From Sorex araneus (lineage: Eukaryota > Chordata > Mammalia > Eulipotyphla > Soricidae), in the NCBI RefSeq assembly GCF_027595985.1, contig NC_073307.1, forward strand, positions 119,936,678-120,000,677: a stretch of DNA of 64,000 bases, in the 5' to 3' direction. Positions 54,790-64,000 of the stretch are shown piece after piece. Within the stretch, counting starts at the first letter, position 1, and each line of letters opens with the position of its first letter. A program made the translations under genes and the position numbers. The notes under the pieces were generated by a model that saw only the letters and a list, made by a program, of their open reading frames with translations, made no database searches and was not told where the DNA came from.

Positions 54790-55413
54790 CTGATGAATGG
54801 AACCAGGGGGAAAAGAAACAAAAATCTAATCACGGGGGAGTTTTATTTTAAATTCTTAAAGAAATTCTGAAATGAACAAACCGAAGAAAAGGAAGGATTC
54901 AATATAAAAAAATCACAACTGAACCAGATACAAATGAGCAGAACACAAGTTCACAAAGATGCATGGGATGGTCCACAAGTAAGACACTAAGGCAAGTACC
55001 TTCATTTTCCTACTAACCCTGAATCCCCAAAAGTCAAAAAAGGAAGTTTAGAGTCTCTATTAATCTCTTCTCAATATTCAGTCACAGGAATACGCGAACA
55101 TCACAAAGTGAAGGCAATGGCCCCCAAAACTGTAGTAATTTTTCATTCCTGATGGAAAATAACTTGGTTAGTCAGAATAAACTCTTCAGGTTAATGACCT
55201 TCTTTCTTATTAACCTTTTCATCATTCTGATGCATGATCAAAGTTAGGTCATTTACCAATGTTAGTCTAGATGTGAGAGGAAAAGCAAACAAATCAATGA
55301 AATACAAACCTATTAAGTCTACCTCTCAGACAAAATTTTATGCACAAGATAATCATCATGGCAAACACAATAACTGCTTCTCATCAGCAATCAGCATGAG
55401 TTACATTCATCAC

Positions 55414-55597
55414 CTTCATTTTTGTGTGGGTTGTGACTGTGCTCGGTGTAATCCTCTTCTTGATGTGACATGCATTCTTTTAGCCTCTCATCTTCTGAGA
55501 GGGTTTGGCTATGAATCGAACAGGAGTCTTCATCGGACTGACTGCCTCTTCTACTAATGACACGATAAATTCCAGAGTCCAAAATGCTGAAACTTTC
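55414..55597 (-). CDS. HPS5: HPS5 coding exon W4
   Basis: 184 nt from tacttttag|GAAAG to AATGAAG|gtgatg. Encodes [39 protein letters not shown] and an acidic, His-rich end. Confidence 0.93.
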
Positions 55598-55618
55598 CTA
55601 AAAGTAAGAATAATTTCA

Positions 55619-55799
55619 GGGGCTGGAGCGATAGCACAGTGGGTAGGGCGTTTGCCTTGCACGCAGCCGACCCGAGTTCGATTCCCAGCATCCCATATGG
55701 TCCCCCGAGCACCACCAGGAGTAATTCCTGAGTGCAGAGCCAAGAGTAACCCCTGCGCATCACCGGGTATGACCCAAAAAGCAGAATAGATAAATAAAT
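55619..55799 (+). repeat. Near-consensus tRNA-headed SINE
   Basis: GGGGCTGGAGCGATAGCACAG head, GAGTTCGATTCCCAGCATCC, and a tail with TAAATAAATA, flanked by the target AATAATTTCA. It sits only 21 bases upstream (intron side) of the W4 acceptor, so it crowds the branch-point region. Confidence 0.95.
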
Positions 55800-56361
55800 A
55801 ATAATTTCAAAACTCAAAGTAAGATTTTCCTTCTAATACAATATGGCTTTTTAAAGAGAAATACCAACTCTGAAAGTAGCAATTCACTAACAATCACTGG
55901 GGCTGTTGGGATAGTGGTGGTGGTAGTGTACCTCAATGGCAGAGCACACGCCTTACACGTACGAAGTTCTAGGGGTTGACACCTAGCAGCTCCCACACAA
56001 CAAAAAAACTAAAAAATATTCTGGTTTTTGGAGGAGGCTATTGGTCCATACCTGGCAATGCTCAAAGAACAAAACCACATTCAAGGCAAATACTATGCAG
56101 TCAGCTGAACTATCTCTCTGGCCCAAGAATAACAATAATTACGCAAGTACGGGGGCAAGAGACGGTTCTAATGGCCATGCTGGCATACAAGGTGCAGGCC
56201 TGTCTGCAGGAGCCCAGGGCTCCTTCTTGGGGCCATAGGATCCAGTAGCACAGGAGTATTTAGTTTCTCAAAACAAGAAAAAAAATGTGGCTTGTTAGAC
56301 CAAACTGCTGAGCAAAGGCATCCTGCAGCTGTGTCCCCCTCATGTGCTAAGAGTTTTGTGC

Positions 56362-56468
56362 TACACTGGTGGAGGGATGGGTATTTGATCATTGTGAGAT
56401 TGTAACCCAAACATGAAAGCTTGTAACTATCTCATGGTGATTCAATAAAATTTTTAAAAATTAAATAA
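56362..56468 (+). mobile_element. 5'-truncated L1, 3' end only
   Basis: CTGGTGGAGGGATGGGTATT, then ACATGAAAGCTTGTAACT, CATGGTGATTCAATAAA and an A-rich tail. Confidence 0.8.
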
Positions 56469-56820
56469 AGTTTTGTGCTATAATATTTTTCTAGATAATC
56501 TCTAGATATTTCATAAAGCCTGGCTATGAGAATGGGGGGAAAAATAAGACAGTTCTGAGCTAAAGAAACTCAAATTGGCATGACACATCCAAATTCACTA
56601 TTCGGTGTACCTAACTTGTACATAAAGGAAATAAAATAAAACGTAAATCTAAGACGCATCTAAATGGAGGCTCCATTGGGCTGAACAAAGTTCAAAGAAC
56701 CATCTTGAAACCCTCCCCTGAAACACACTGTTAAGAAAAATAAAGTTAGTTTTGGTATCTTTATCTATAGCAGATAAATATTACTATATAATAAAACTAT
56801 TTAAAAACGAGAATACCTAC

Positions 56821-56979
56821 ATGTGATGAAATTGAGCTTCTTCTACTGCTGCAAGCTGAATCTAAAGGTTCAAATTTTAACATCAAATCTTCTAGTTGAG
56901 AAATCAGATCCCTACAGGTTGTGAGGTCCAGCTGAGATTTCAAATGTTCCAATTTATCTACAGTCAAAGATTTTCTTCC
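56821..56979 (-). CDS. HPS5: HPS5 coding exon W3
   Basis: 159 nt (53 whole codons) from tatattag|GGAAG to TCACAT|gtaggt. Encodes [38 protein letters not shown] and RRSSISSH. Confidence 0.94.
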
Positions 56980-57360
56980 CTAATATAAAAGGGCAAATAG
57001 AAAGTCAATGGAGCAGTTTATGGTTTGTAACAATCTATATCCAAAAGACCAATGTACTGAAAGAGAATCAGTACAAAACAGGAAACCTCAAAGGTGCTCT
57101 AAGAGAATCAAGGGACTCGAGTGATAGAACAGGGTGATGAGACACATGCCATGCATGCAGTCAATGTCAGATAGATCCCCAGTACCGCATGGTTGCCCCA
57201 ACATTGCCAGGTACAACCCCAGAGGCCCCCAGGTACCAAAGAATGGCCTGGGGAATCAGACCACTTCGGGATCTGAGAGCATATTCTTCCTGGAATTAAA
57301 ATGCTGGCCTAGTTAGTCAAGCAGGAACCCCCAGGGCATCCTAAGTGCTTTTCAGAAGAC

Positions 57361-57375
57361 CCCCCCCCCCCCCCG

Positions 57376-57412
<37 letters not shown>
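57361..57412. repeat. Poly-C tract followed by (CA)n microsatellite
   Basis: About 14 C followed, after GCCA, by some 18 CA units, in the HPS5 W2-W3 intron. Confidence 0.97.
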
Positions 57413-57417
<5 letters not shown>

Positions 57418-57998
57418 TAAAACAGAGTCTTAACAAGCTAGGCTGGGGGATGGCTCAGCAGCTTAAGCTTGCCCTGGAAATTTAAAGTCATGAGTTTGTG
57501 TCCCTGGTGCTGTCCACAGACTTGAGTGCAATCTTCAAAATTTTGCTATTTGTTTTCTGTCACACCTGGTGATGTTTCTGTTTTGTTTTGCTTTGTTTTT
57601 GGATCATACCCGTGATTCTCAGGGGTTACTCTTCACTCTGCACTCAGTAATGACTCCAGGTGGTGCTGGAGGGACCATATGAGATTCTGATGGAAAATAT
57701 ACCTTTTGTCCTATCTCTACTCACTCCTTGATGTATGTATCATGCTTTCTTATGTCTTGTTTTGGGGCCACATTGGGTACTGCTCAGGGCTCACTCCTGG
57801 ATCAGCCACACGTAAGACGAGTGTACCTCACCTGCTGTACTATCTCTGACACTGTGTCACACTTTTTCGGGGGATTCACTGTTACTTTAAGTGTAGATCA
57901 TATACAGGAAAGATTAATAAAGACAAAAATTTTAGAAAATAACCCTCAAGCTAGGCTTGTTTCAAAAATGCAAGTGAATACTAAGCTCTCTGACTCAC

Positions 57999-58177
57999 CC
58001 TGCTGGCAATGAGAGAATTCTGGAAAAGACAGCAAGTGCGAGCAGCCAGGTTCCACAGGCCTCGCCTCAGCAGACGCTCCACACAGCGCTCCACGGACAG
58101 CAGTGAAAGATGCGAGACTTTCCCATTTAAGTGCAAACAGATCAGTTCATTCTTGCAGACAGCCACATCCTGAATAT
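57999..58177 (-). CDS. HPS5: HPS5 coding exon W2
   Basis: 179 nt from tttttatag|ATATTC to AGCAGG|gtgagt. Encodes [38 protein letters not shown] and [14 protein letters not shown]. This is one of the most conserved parts of the family. Confidence 0.95.
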
Positions 58178-58540
58178 CTATAAAAACCAAAGGGGCAAAC
58201 ATAGAGGTTGTTAACCAAATAGTCCTCTCCCATTTTTGCAAGGACTGAAGTTGAATCTAATGCACTTTTCACAGGGCTTATCTTGAATGTCACCTGTTTT
58301 ATAATCCTTGCTCCCTTCTTCCCCTCCCTTTCTTTCTCATCTCTGTGCAAGGCAAGCACCTTACCTGCTATACTATCTCTGTGACTCTATTCTTGCATTG
58401 CAGTGAAGTCACATATTAGATCTAAATCTAAAAACATCAAGGATGAAAAATATAGAGAAATAATCTCTTCATTCTGAAGTTGCCTATTTAAAATGCTACT
58501 TTCTGTAAAAGGGGCTTGGACTTACAAAAGAGCATTCTGG

Positions 58541-58712
58541 GAGACTGGAGAGAGAATCCAGTGGGTAAGGCTCTCGTCCTGCATATGGCTGGCGGGGTTC
58601 AACCCCCAGCACCCCATATGGTTTCCCGGAGCACTGCCAGGAGTGATTCCTGAGTGCAGAGCCAGGAGCGATCTCAGACCACTGGGTATGGCACTAAAAC
58701 TAGAAAAATAAA
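58541..58712 (+). repeat. tRNA-headed SINE, diverged
   Basis: GAGACTGGAGAGAGAATCCAG head and CCCCATATGGTTTCCCGG body, directly followed by the reverse type-2 SINE. Confidence 0.78.
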
Positions 58713-58713
58713 T

Positions 58714-58925
58714 CACTGTCACTATATCACTGTCATCCCACTGGCTCATCGATTTGCTCAAGTGGGCACCAGTAACATCTCCATTGGGAGACTTGTTACT
58801 GTTCTTGGCATATAGAATACACCACGGGTAGCTTGCCAGGCTCTCCGAGAAGGGCGGAGGAATCGAACACGGGTCGGCCGAGTGAAAGGCGAACACCCCA
58901 CCGCTGTGCTATCGCTCCAGCCCCC
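58714..58925 (-). repeat. Reverse SINE of the second body type
   Basis: TCACTGTCATCCCACTGGC start, TCCATTGGGAGACTTGTTAC, GAACACGGGTCGGCCGAGTG, and TGTGCTATCGCTCCAGCCCC end. Confidence 0.92.
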
Positions 58926-59164
58926 AGAAAAATAAACAAATAAATAAATAAAATATTCTACAATACAGACCAAACCATAGCATTTCTGAGAGTCTCAATT
59001 TGAGGTTAGTGAAGGATTTTAACACAACATGTAAGTCACAAATATTTTACGAGAAGATATTTGTATTGGCAGAACATCAAGAAAGGGGGATTAAGAAGCT
59101 AGTTTTCATGGAATTAACACAATAAATTAGTGTTGATCAGATTGGTTAAGTAATGGTTCCTTTA

Positions 59165-59263
59165 TTTTTTTTTAAGTTTTTTTTTAACTGAATCATCATG
59201 ATACAAAGTTTTCAAGATTGAGTTTCAGTCATACAATGATCGAACACCCATCTCTTCCTTTAT
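59165..59263 (-). mobile_element. 5'-truncated L1, 3' end only
   Basis: Poly-T followed by ACTGAATCATCATGATACAA and TTTCAGTCATACAATGATCG, the reverse of the L1 3' terminus. Confidence 0.8.
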
Positions 59264-59789
59264 CATTTTTTTATATTTAAAAAATAGAAAGTGAAAAAGG
59301 ACCCCAAAAGTCAAAACACTCTATGAGAAGCAATGCTAAAGATGCTGGATTTGCTCCATATTTGGTTTAAAATGAAAGAATAGAAATTTAATTTCTCTAC
59401 CTTAGTCACATACAAGGACTTTTGGACCTCAAACTATTACAACACCAAACTCCTAATAGAGATAATAATTCAGGGTAATATGTAGAAGGAACTAATCTAA
59501 TTCTTAGCAGAGGTTAGAAATATTTATGAATGAATGAAAATTTCATTTCATTTAAAATTACACATGAAAAATTAAACTGAACACAAACTGACAAATGTAT
59601 TTACGAGAAATACCTGACAGTGGGAAAAAATTATGTTAATTTAATCTTTGAAAGAAATGTTGCCTCATTCTATTTTTCTGCTTCTTACACTATAAGAGAC
59701 TCTTCCAACAATAATTAAATCCTCCACAAGCATGAGATTAAAAATTATGCAAGAAAAAAAAATTATGCAAGGAAGTAAAATATAATTAC

Positions 59790-59878
59790 CTTTGACTTCA
59801 CTCCAAAGAAGAACTTGAACATTCTGAGGAATAAAAATATAAATTCCCCTTTCTGTCCAAGTTAGCAAACAATGCTCG
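59790..59878 (-). CDS. HPS5: HPS5 coding exon W1 (5'-most exon found in the window)
   Basis: 89 nt from catttgcag|CGAGC to GTCAAAG|gtaatt. Encodes [19 protein letters not shown] and [10 protein letters not shown]. The preceding exon (expected to end in a Leu-Ser codon) could not be found between 59879 and 64000. Confidence 0.95.
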
Positions 59879-59991
59879 CTGCAAATGAAAATAAATCAGA
59901 ATGATTCTAGTTTGATGAAATAGCTAAATTTATTATATAGAGATTCCCTAAATTCAGACCTTCACAGTAGCTATTAAAAACCACACTGTAT

Positions 59992-60200
59992 GGGGTTGGA
60001 GTGGATAGTACAGCGGGTAGGGCATTTGTCTTGCACGTGGCCGACCAAGGTTTGATTCCCAGCATCCCATATGGTACCCCAAGCAACGCCAGGAGTAATT
60101 CCTGAGTGCAGAGCCAGGAGTAACCCCTGAGCATCGCCAGGAGTGACCCAAAAAGCAAAACAAATAAACAAACAAAACAACAACAACAATAACAAAAAAC
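59992..60200 (+). repeat. tRNA-headed SINE with (ACA/AAC)n tail
   Basis: GGGGTTGGAGTGGATAGTACAG head, CAGCATCCCATATGGTACCC body and an A-rich tail of CAAACAAAACAACAACAAC type. The target CACACTGTA is repeated on both sides. Confidence 0.92.
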
Positions 60201-60211
60201 CCACACTGTAC

Positions 60212-60372
60212 ATGGGTCTGGAGAAACTGTATAGTGGGGAGGGCCTTGTGCACGTGACCGACCCTGCTTTGATCCCCAACATCCCATACGGTCTCCTGAG
60301 CCCCACCAAGAGTAATTCCTGAATGGAGAGCCAGGAGTAGGTCCTGATCATCGCTGGGTGCAACCTCCCAAA
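60212..60372 (+). repeat. tRNA-headed SINE, second in tandem
   Basis: GGGTCTGGAGAAACTGTATAG head and CAACATCCCATACGGTCTCC body, directly following the previous SINE. Confidence 0.8.
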
Positions 60373-61194
60373 ATCAGACTGCACAAAGAAGAACACAATA
60401 ATGACCCAGTTAATCAAGTCCTATTACTACTTTCTGTATATAACAGTCCACTGAAATATGGTGACAAATTGCAAAAAACTTTATGCATATATATATATAT
60501 GTGAAAACACATTAAATATTTTCTAGAAAAAAGAAGAGGCTTGTATTCTTTGGAGGGCCATGCCCATTGGTGCTCTGCGGCTACTCGTGCCTCTTCTGGT
60601 GGGGCTGAGAGTAGCACATGGGGTGCTGGGGATTGAATCTGGGTCAAGCCTGCATGCAAGGCAAATGCCCTTGCGCACTGTCTATCTCCCTGGCCCCAGG
60701 AATGGTAATATTTGTCCTTACTTGGTGTGGGCAATAAAGTCTGAGAACTCCTTTTACCCTTTGTGCCTCTGTCTTTCCCTTGTGTCAAATTGAAAAGGGT
60801 CCAAAAGACAGAGCTGAAGGGACTTTGATACTTATGGAGGGCAAGTTTAGACAACGTACTTTTGAAGAGGTGTGGGAAAAAAAAAACACACACAAAAAAC
60901 CCGCACTTCTGAAATATAGACAGTAATGTTAATCACTGTTACCTAAAATTTAAAAAAAAAAAATGGTGGAGAAAGGAGTGTGGCTCAATGGCAGAGCATA
61001 TGCCTCACATATGTCAGGCTTTGGGTAAAATCCTGAGTCCCATAAAAAATCTAATGGGGTAGGGCACTAGCCTTGCACATGGCCGACCCAGGTTTAATCC
61101 CCAGCATCCCATATGGTCCCTGAGTTCTTCAGGAGTAATTCCTGAGAGTAGAGTCAGGAGTAGCCCCTGAGCACCAATGAGTGAGGGCCCCTCG

Positions 61195-61275
61195 CAACAT
61201 ATATGTGTATATACATATATGTATGTATTCAGTGAAATGTATATTATTATCATATGTATTATGATAATAATAAAA
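61195..61275. repeat. (TA/CATATG)-rich simple repeat
   Basis: ACATATATGTGTATATACATATATGTATG followed by TATTATTATCATATG and GATAATAATAA. Confidence 0.85.
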
Positions 61276-63887
61276 GAAGCAACTTTTGAAAGAGAAAACT
61301 CCTGGTCAATTACATGCTAATACTTTATTAAAAGCTCTACCTATATGGTCCCCAAAATACTTTACCTATATTTTCTATCATTGTACCAACTCTTCAAACC
61401 ATATATTATCCCCATTTTGCTTCTCTGGGTCCCACACAGTGGTGCTCAGGGGACATGCCCAGTGCTATGCTATAGCTATGGGCAGGAGTTGGTTCCCGTG
61501 GTGCTCCTGGGACCATTATAGACTGGGGACCGAACCAGGGCCAGCCATATATGAAATGCCTTAACAAGCCCTGCACTATCCAGTCCATCCTCATTTTATA
61601 TAAAAGGAAACTGAAGCTTAGGGGAGTGGTGAAATAATATGCCAAGGACTGAATGTAGGAAGTCACAGTTTATGCACACACACAGGGGGCTGCAGTGCAG
61701 GCAAGGCATGTTCCATCTAGGTTCCACCTCTAGCACTGCAGACCCCGAGCACTACCAAGTGTGACCCTGAAAACAAAACAAAGCCAAGATCACTCTTACT
61801 AGATCAGTAATGAATGTCACGAAGATGAAAGAAATGGACAGATTCTTCTTAACATGTTGATGCTGGTGCTGCGATTTGTGTTCATTAAGCCACATCCCAG
61901 TGTGAGCCACCGGCAGTACACGTCATGGCAATGTGTTAAGGGTAAAGAAGACAAGGGAGATAGCTCAGTTGGGCTAGAGTACAGGCTTTGCATGCAGAGG
62001 ACCTGGGTTCAATGCCCAACACTAAACGGCAATGAGCTAGGTGTAGGCTCTAGTAGCCAAATGTAACCCAGACACACAAAAAATCAGAAGGTAGAGGAAA
62101 ACAGCCAGAAAGCCAGAGGATCCCTGGATTAAGAAACAAAACCAACCTGGATGGTGACTGAAATGAATTCCTTCAAAATTTCAACCACTAGGAGTGGCCC
62201 TGCTCCCACACACATCCCTGGCTCCATATTGACAAAAAGGAAAAAAAACAAAAAAACAAAAAAGCAAAAACTAGAGTAAGTAATACCTACTTACCCAAAA
62301 AGAAAGTATGTAAGAATTCTTTCTTATGGGATCTGCTGGTGCAACTGTAAAGGTTGCCACAGGATACAAGTGTATAAAGTTATGATTAAAGTAAATAAAA
62401 AGCTCTCCACTCATGATTTAAAAAAAAAAAACCCATTGAGCTCAGGGAGATGATAGCTCAAAGAAGGGGGAATGCATGTCCTGTGCGTGTGAAGCCCGGT
62501 GTTTGAACCCCAGAACTATACGGCTCCAGAGCACCGCGGGACTGAACATCAGGTCCTGCAGAGACCGGCCAAGACTCACCAGGGTTCCCATCACTGGTCA
62601 CTACTGACAAGACCCTTATTTTTCTTTTCCTTCAGTCTGTGGGGGAGGGGAGGTTCCCAAGCAGCGATCAGGGGGCCTGTATGCAGAGGCTACTGCCAAT
62701 GATACCCGGGAAACAAGGCCGGGCAGTTCAGTGCTAGAGGGACGACCAGAGCCAAGGTTTGAACTCCAGTCCCCGGCATGCAATACATGCGCCTCTGACT
62801 ATCAAGCTCTCTCCTTGGCTAAGGCACCAATTCCAAAACAAAACAACAGCAATAAAAAAATCTTTAATGAATTGTTTCATGGAACTATTCTTTGAAAGTT
62901 TCCTATGTAGAGAGCACGAGAGCACTGCGTCCATAATAAAGAAGTTGCCCGTACAGTACTGGGAAGGATATCAGTGAAACTGGAGGTGGACAGAGTGATG
63001 AACAGATGCATCCACAAATAGGGAAAAAACTGAACAAATACAGAAAAACAAGATTCTAGTGCAAAGAAGGTAGAAACTAAGACTCCTGGAGACATGAGCA
63101 AAGACTTCAAAGTGGCATTAATTATTACTTACGGCTCAGAAGCTGGCACAGCCAGATCATTAAAGGGCTTTGTTTGTTATGGCAGGAATTGTAGGAGGAG
63201 CTCGAAATAGCTCAGCTCATAAGGAGTAACTCCAAGAATGCAGCAGATGGTGGTCTCCCCATGAGAAAGCGCACCTTAGGCAAGGGTCTTCTTGTCACAC
63301 CACACTCAGGTTCACAAATATTCATTGTGTCTGTCAGGCACCAGCACAATGCCAACCACCACTGACAGTGCGCAGAAGCGACACAGCTCTCACGGAGCTT
63401 AGCCCAGGGTAAAGACAGGCACAATGACTGTAGGAGTATGTAATTATAAACTATGATGGGCACCATGAAGGAAGTTTTTAATATGCTGCACTCAATTATG
63501 GGCATTTAATAACTTTTTCCCGGTAATTATCAAGATTAGTTATCATTTCATAGTGTCCTCAATTTACTTGAAGTACTTTAGTGTAGGTAGAATAATATAT
63601 ATACACACTAATTAGGAACAATTAGTTAACACTTCAAGTGGCTTAAAAAAAAAGTTTTTGGGGTTTTGGTTCACTCCCCAGGGTGCTCAAGGGTTACTCT
63701 TAAATTTGTGCTCTGTGATCATCCTGCTTAGGGACCGATGGTGCGGGGCACTGACCTAGCTTCCTGCATGCAGAGTATGCTTTAGCACCCACTCTGTTGA
63801 ACCATCTTTTAAGTCCCTCAAATGTTTTTCAAAAAACCACATACTTAAAACTGGATAATTTTTTGTTTGTTTGTTTATGGGTTTTTT

Positions 63888-64000
63888 TTTTTTTTTGCCT
63901 TTTGGGTCACACCCAGCGATGCTCAAGGGTTATTCCTGGCTTTGCACTCAGGAATTACTCCTGGCGGTGCTCAAGGGACTATATGGGATACTGGGAATCA
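63888..64000 (-). repeat. Reverse tRNA-headed SINE cut by the window edge
   Basis: TTTTTTTTTTGCCTTTTGGGTCACACCCAGCG start and GACTATATGGGATACTGGG. The head lies beyond the window. Confidence 0.9.

Larger units (their letters stand above)
33190..64000 (-). other. HPS5: HPS5 gene (BLOC-2 subunit), C-terminal three quarters; 5' part off the right edge
   Basis: HPS5 joins HPS3 and HPS6 in BLOC-2, a cytosolic complex that directs cargo to lysosome-related organelles such as melanosomes and platelet dense granules. Fifteen coding exons were placed by hand (59790-59878 down to 33852-33912). Every junction is GT-AG and the phases chain without a break, giving 2,536 coding nt, about 844 residues to the stop. 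The order of recognisable blocks follows mammalian HPS5: [83 protein letters not shown], then the C-terminal LEKCDRFLWSQQA. The family is about 1,129 residues long, so roughly 285 N-terminal residues (the WD-repeat propeller) lie beyond 64000. No disabling change was seen. Confidence 0.95.
59879..64000. other. Start of a long HPS5 intron; repeats, no confident exon
   Basis: Contains SINEs at 59992-60200, 60212-60370 and 63888-64000, reverse SINE fragments near 60555-60700 and 61430-61590, AT-rich repeats at 61195-61275, and otherwise plain sequence. None of the remembered HPS5 blocks upstream of W1 was recognised here. An exon-like ORF at 62293-62405 is discussed under findings. Confidence 0.55.

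Noticed and set aside
63119-63170. Possible HPS5 exon ending GAGCC|gtaagt on the minus strand
   Set aside because: The donor is good, but the short open stretch before it (FNDLAVPASEP) matches no HPS5 segment I know and is cut off by a nearby stop.

Overview
This is mammalian genomic DNA, most likely from a shrew (Soricidae). It has spliced genes with GT-AG introns, long introns and dense interspersed repeats. The commonest repeat is a tRNA-headed SINE whose sequence matches my memory of the shrew SOR family; the species call is an inference from that. The genes match the human 11p15.1 order SAAL1 - SAA cluster - HPS5, and all genes and gene fragments here lie on the minus strand.

Layout. 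1-1860: sequence derived from the 3' end of HPS5 (3'UTR, flanking repeats and a broken piece of the penultimate coding exon). 1861-2215: a SAAL1 exon-1/promoter fragment. 3013-6110: a serum amyloid A (SAA) pseudogene, copy A, with intact promoter and splice sites but a TGA in exon 2 and frameshifts in exon 4. 6110-17400: SAA upstream flank with a twin-primed L1 (9676-10800) and a probable endogenous retrovirus remnant (11265-15140). 17400-19028: a second, more decayed HPS5 3'-end copy. 19029-19384: a second SAAL1 fragment. 21185-24360: an intact SAA gene, copy B (130 aa). 24360-33190: its upstream flank, with a composite retroposon (29473-30162). 33190 to the right edge: the real HPS5 gene, 15 coding exons with unbroken phase (33852-59878), about 844 codons of the C-terminal three quarters. 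The N-terminal WD-repeat exons must lie right of the window. The largest HPS5 intron holds a 4.1 kb L1 ORF2 relic that itself carries a nested L1 3' end.

The pattern is a tandem duplication whose unit runs from SAAL1 exon 1/promoter, through SAA and its upstream flank, into the 3' end of HPS5. Two chimeric HPS5|SAAL1 junctions are visible, near 1860 and 19028. Because the window opens inside an HPS5-derived end, at least one more unit, with another SAA and then SAAL1 itself, is predicted to the left.

Functionally, SAA is a liver acute-phase HDL apolipoprotein. Its NF-kB and C/EBP promoter motifs are present in both copies. HPS5 is a BLOC-2 subunit for lysosome-related organelle biogenesis. 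The two neighbours are linked by synteny, not by a shared pathway. No prokaryotic features, CRISPR array or credible free-standing tRNA gene were seen.
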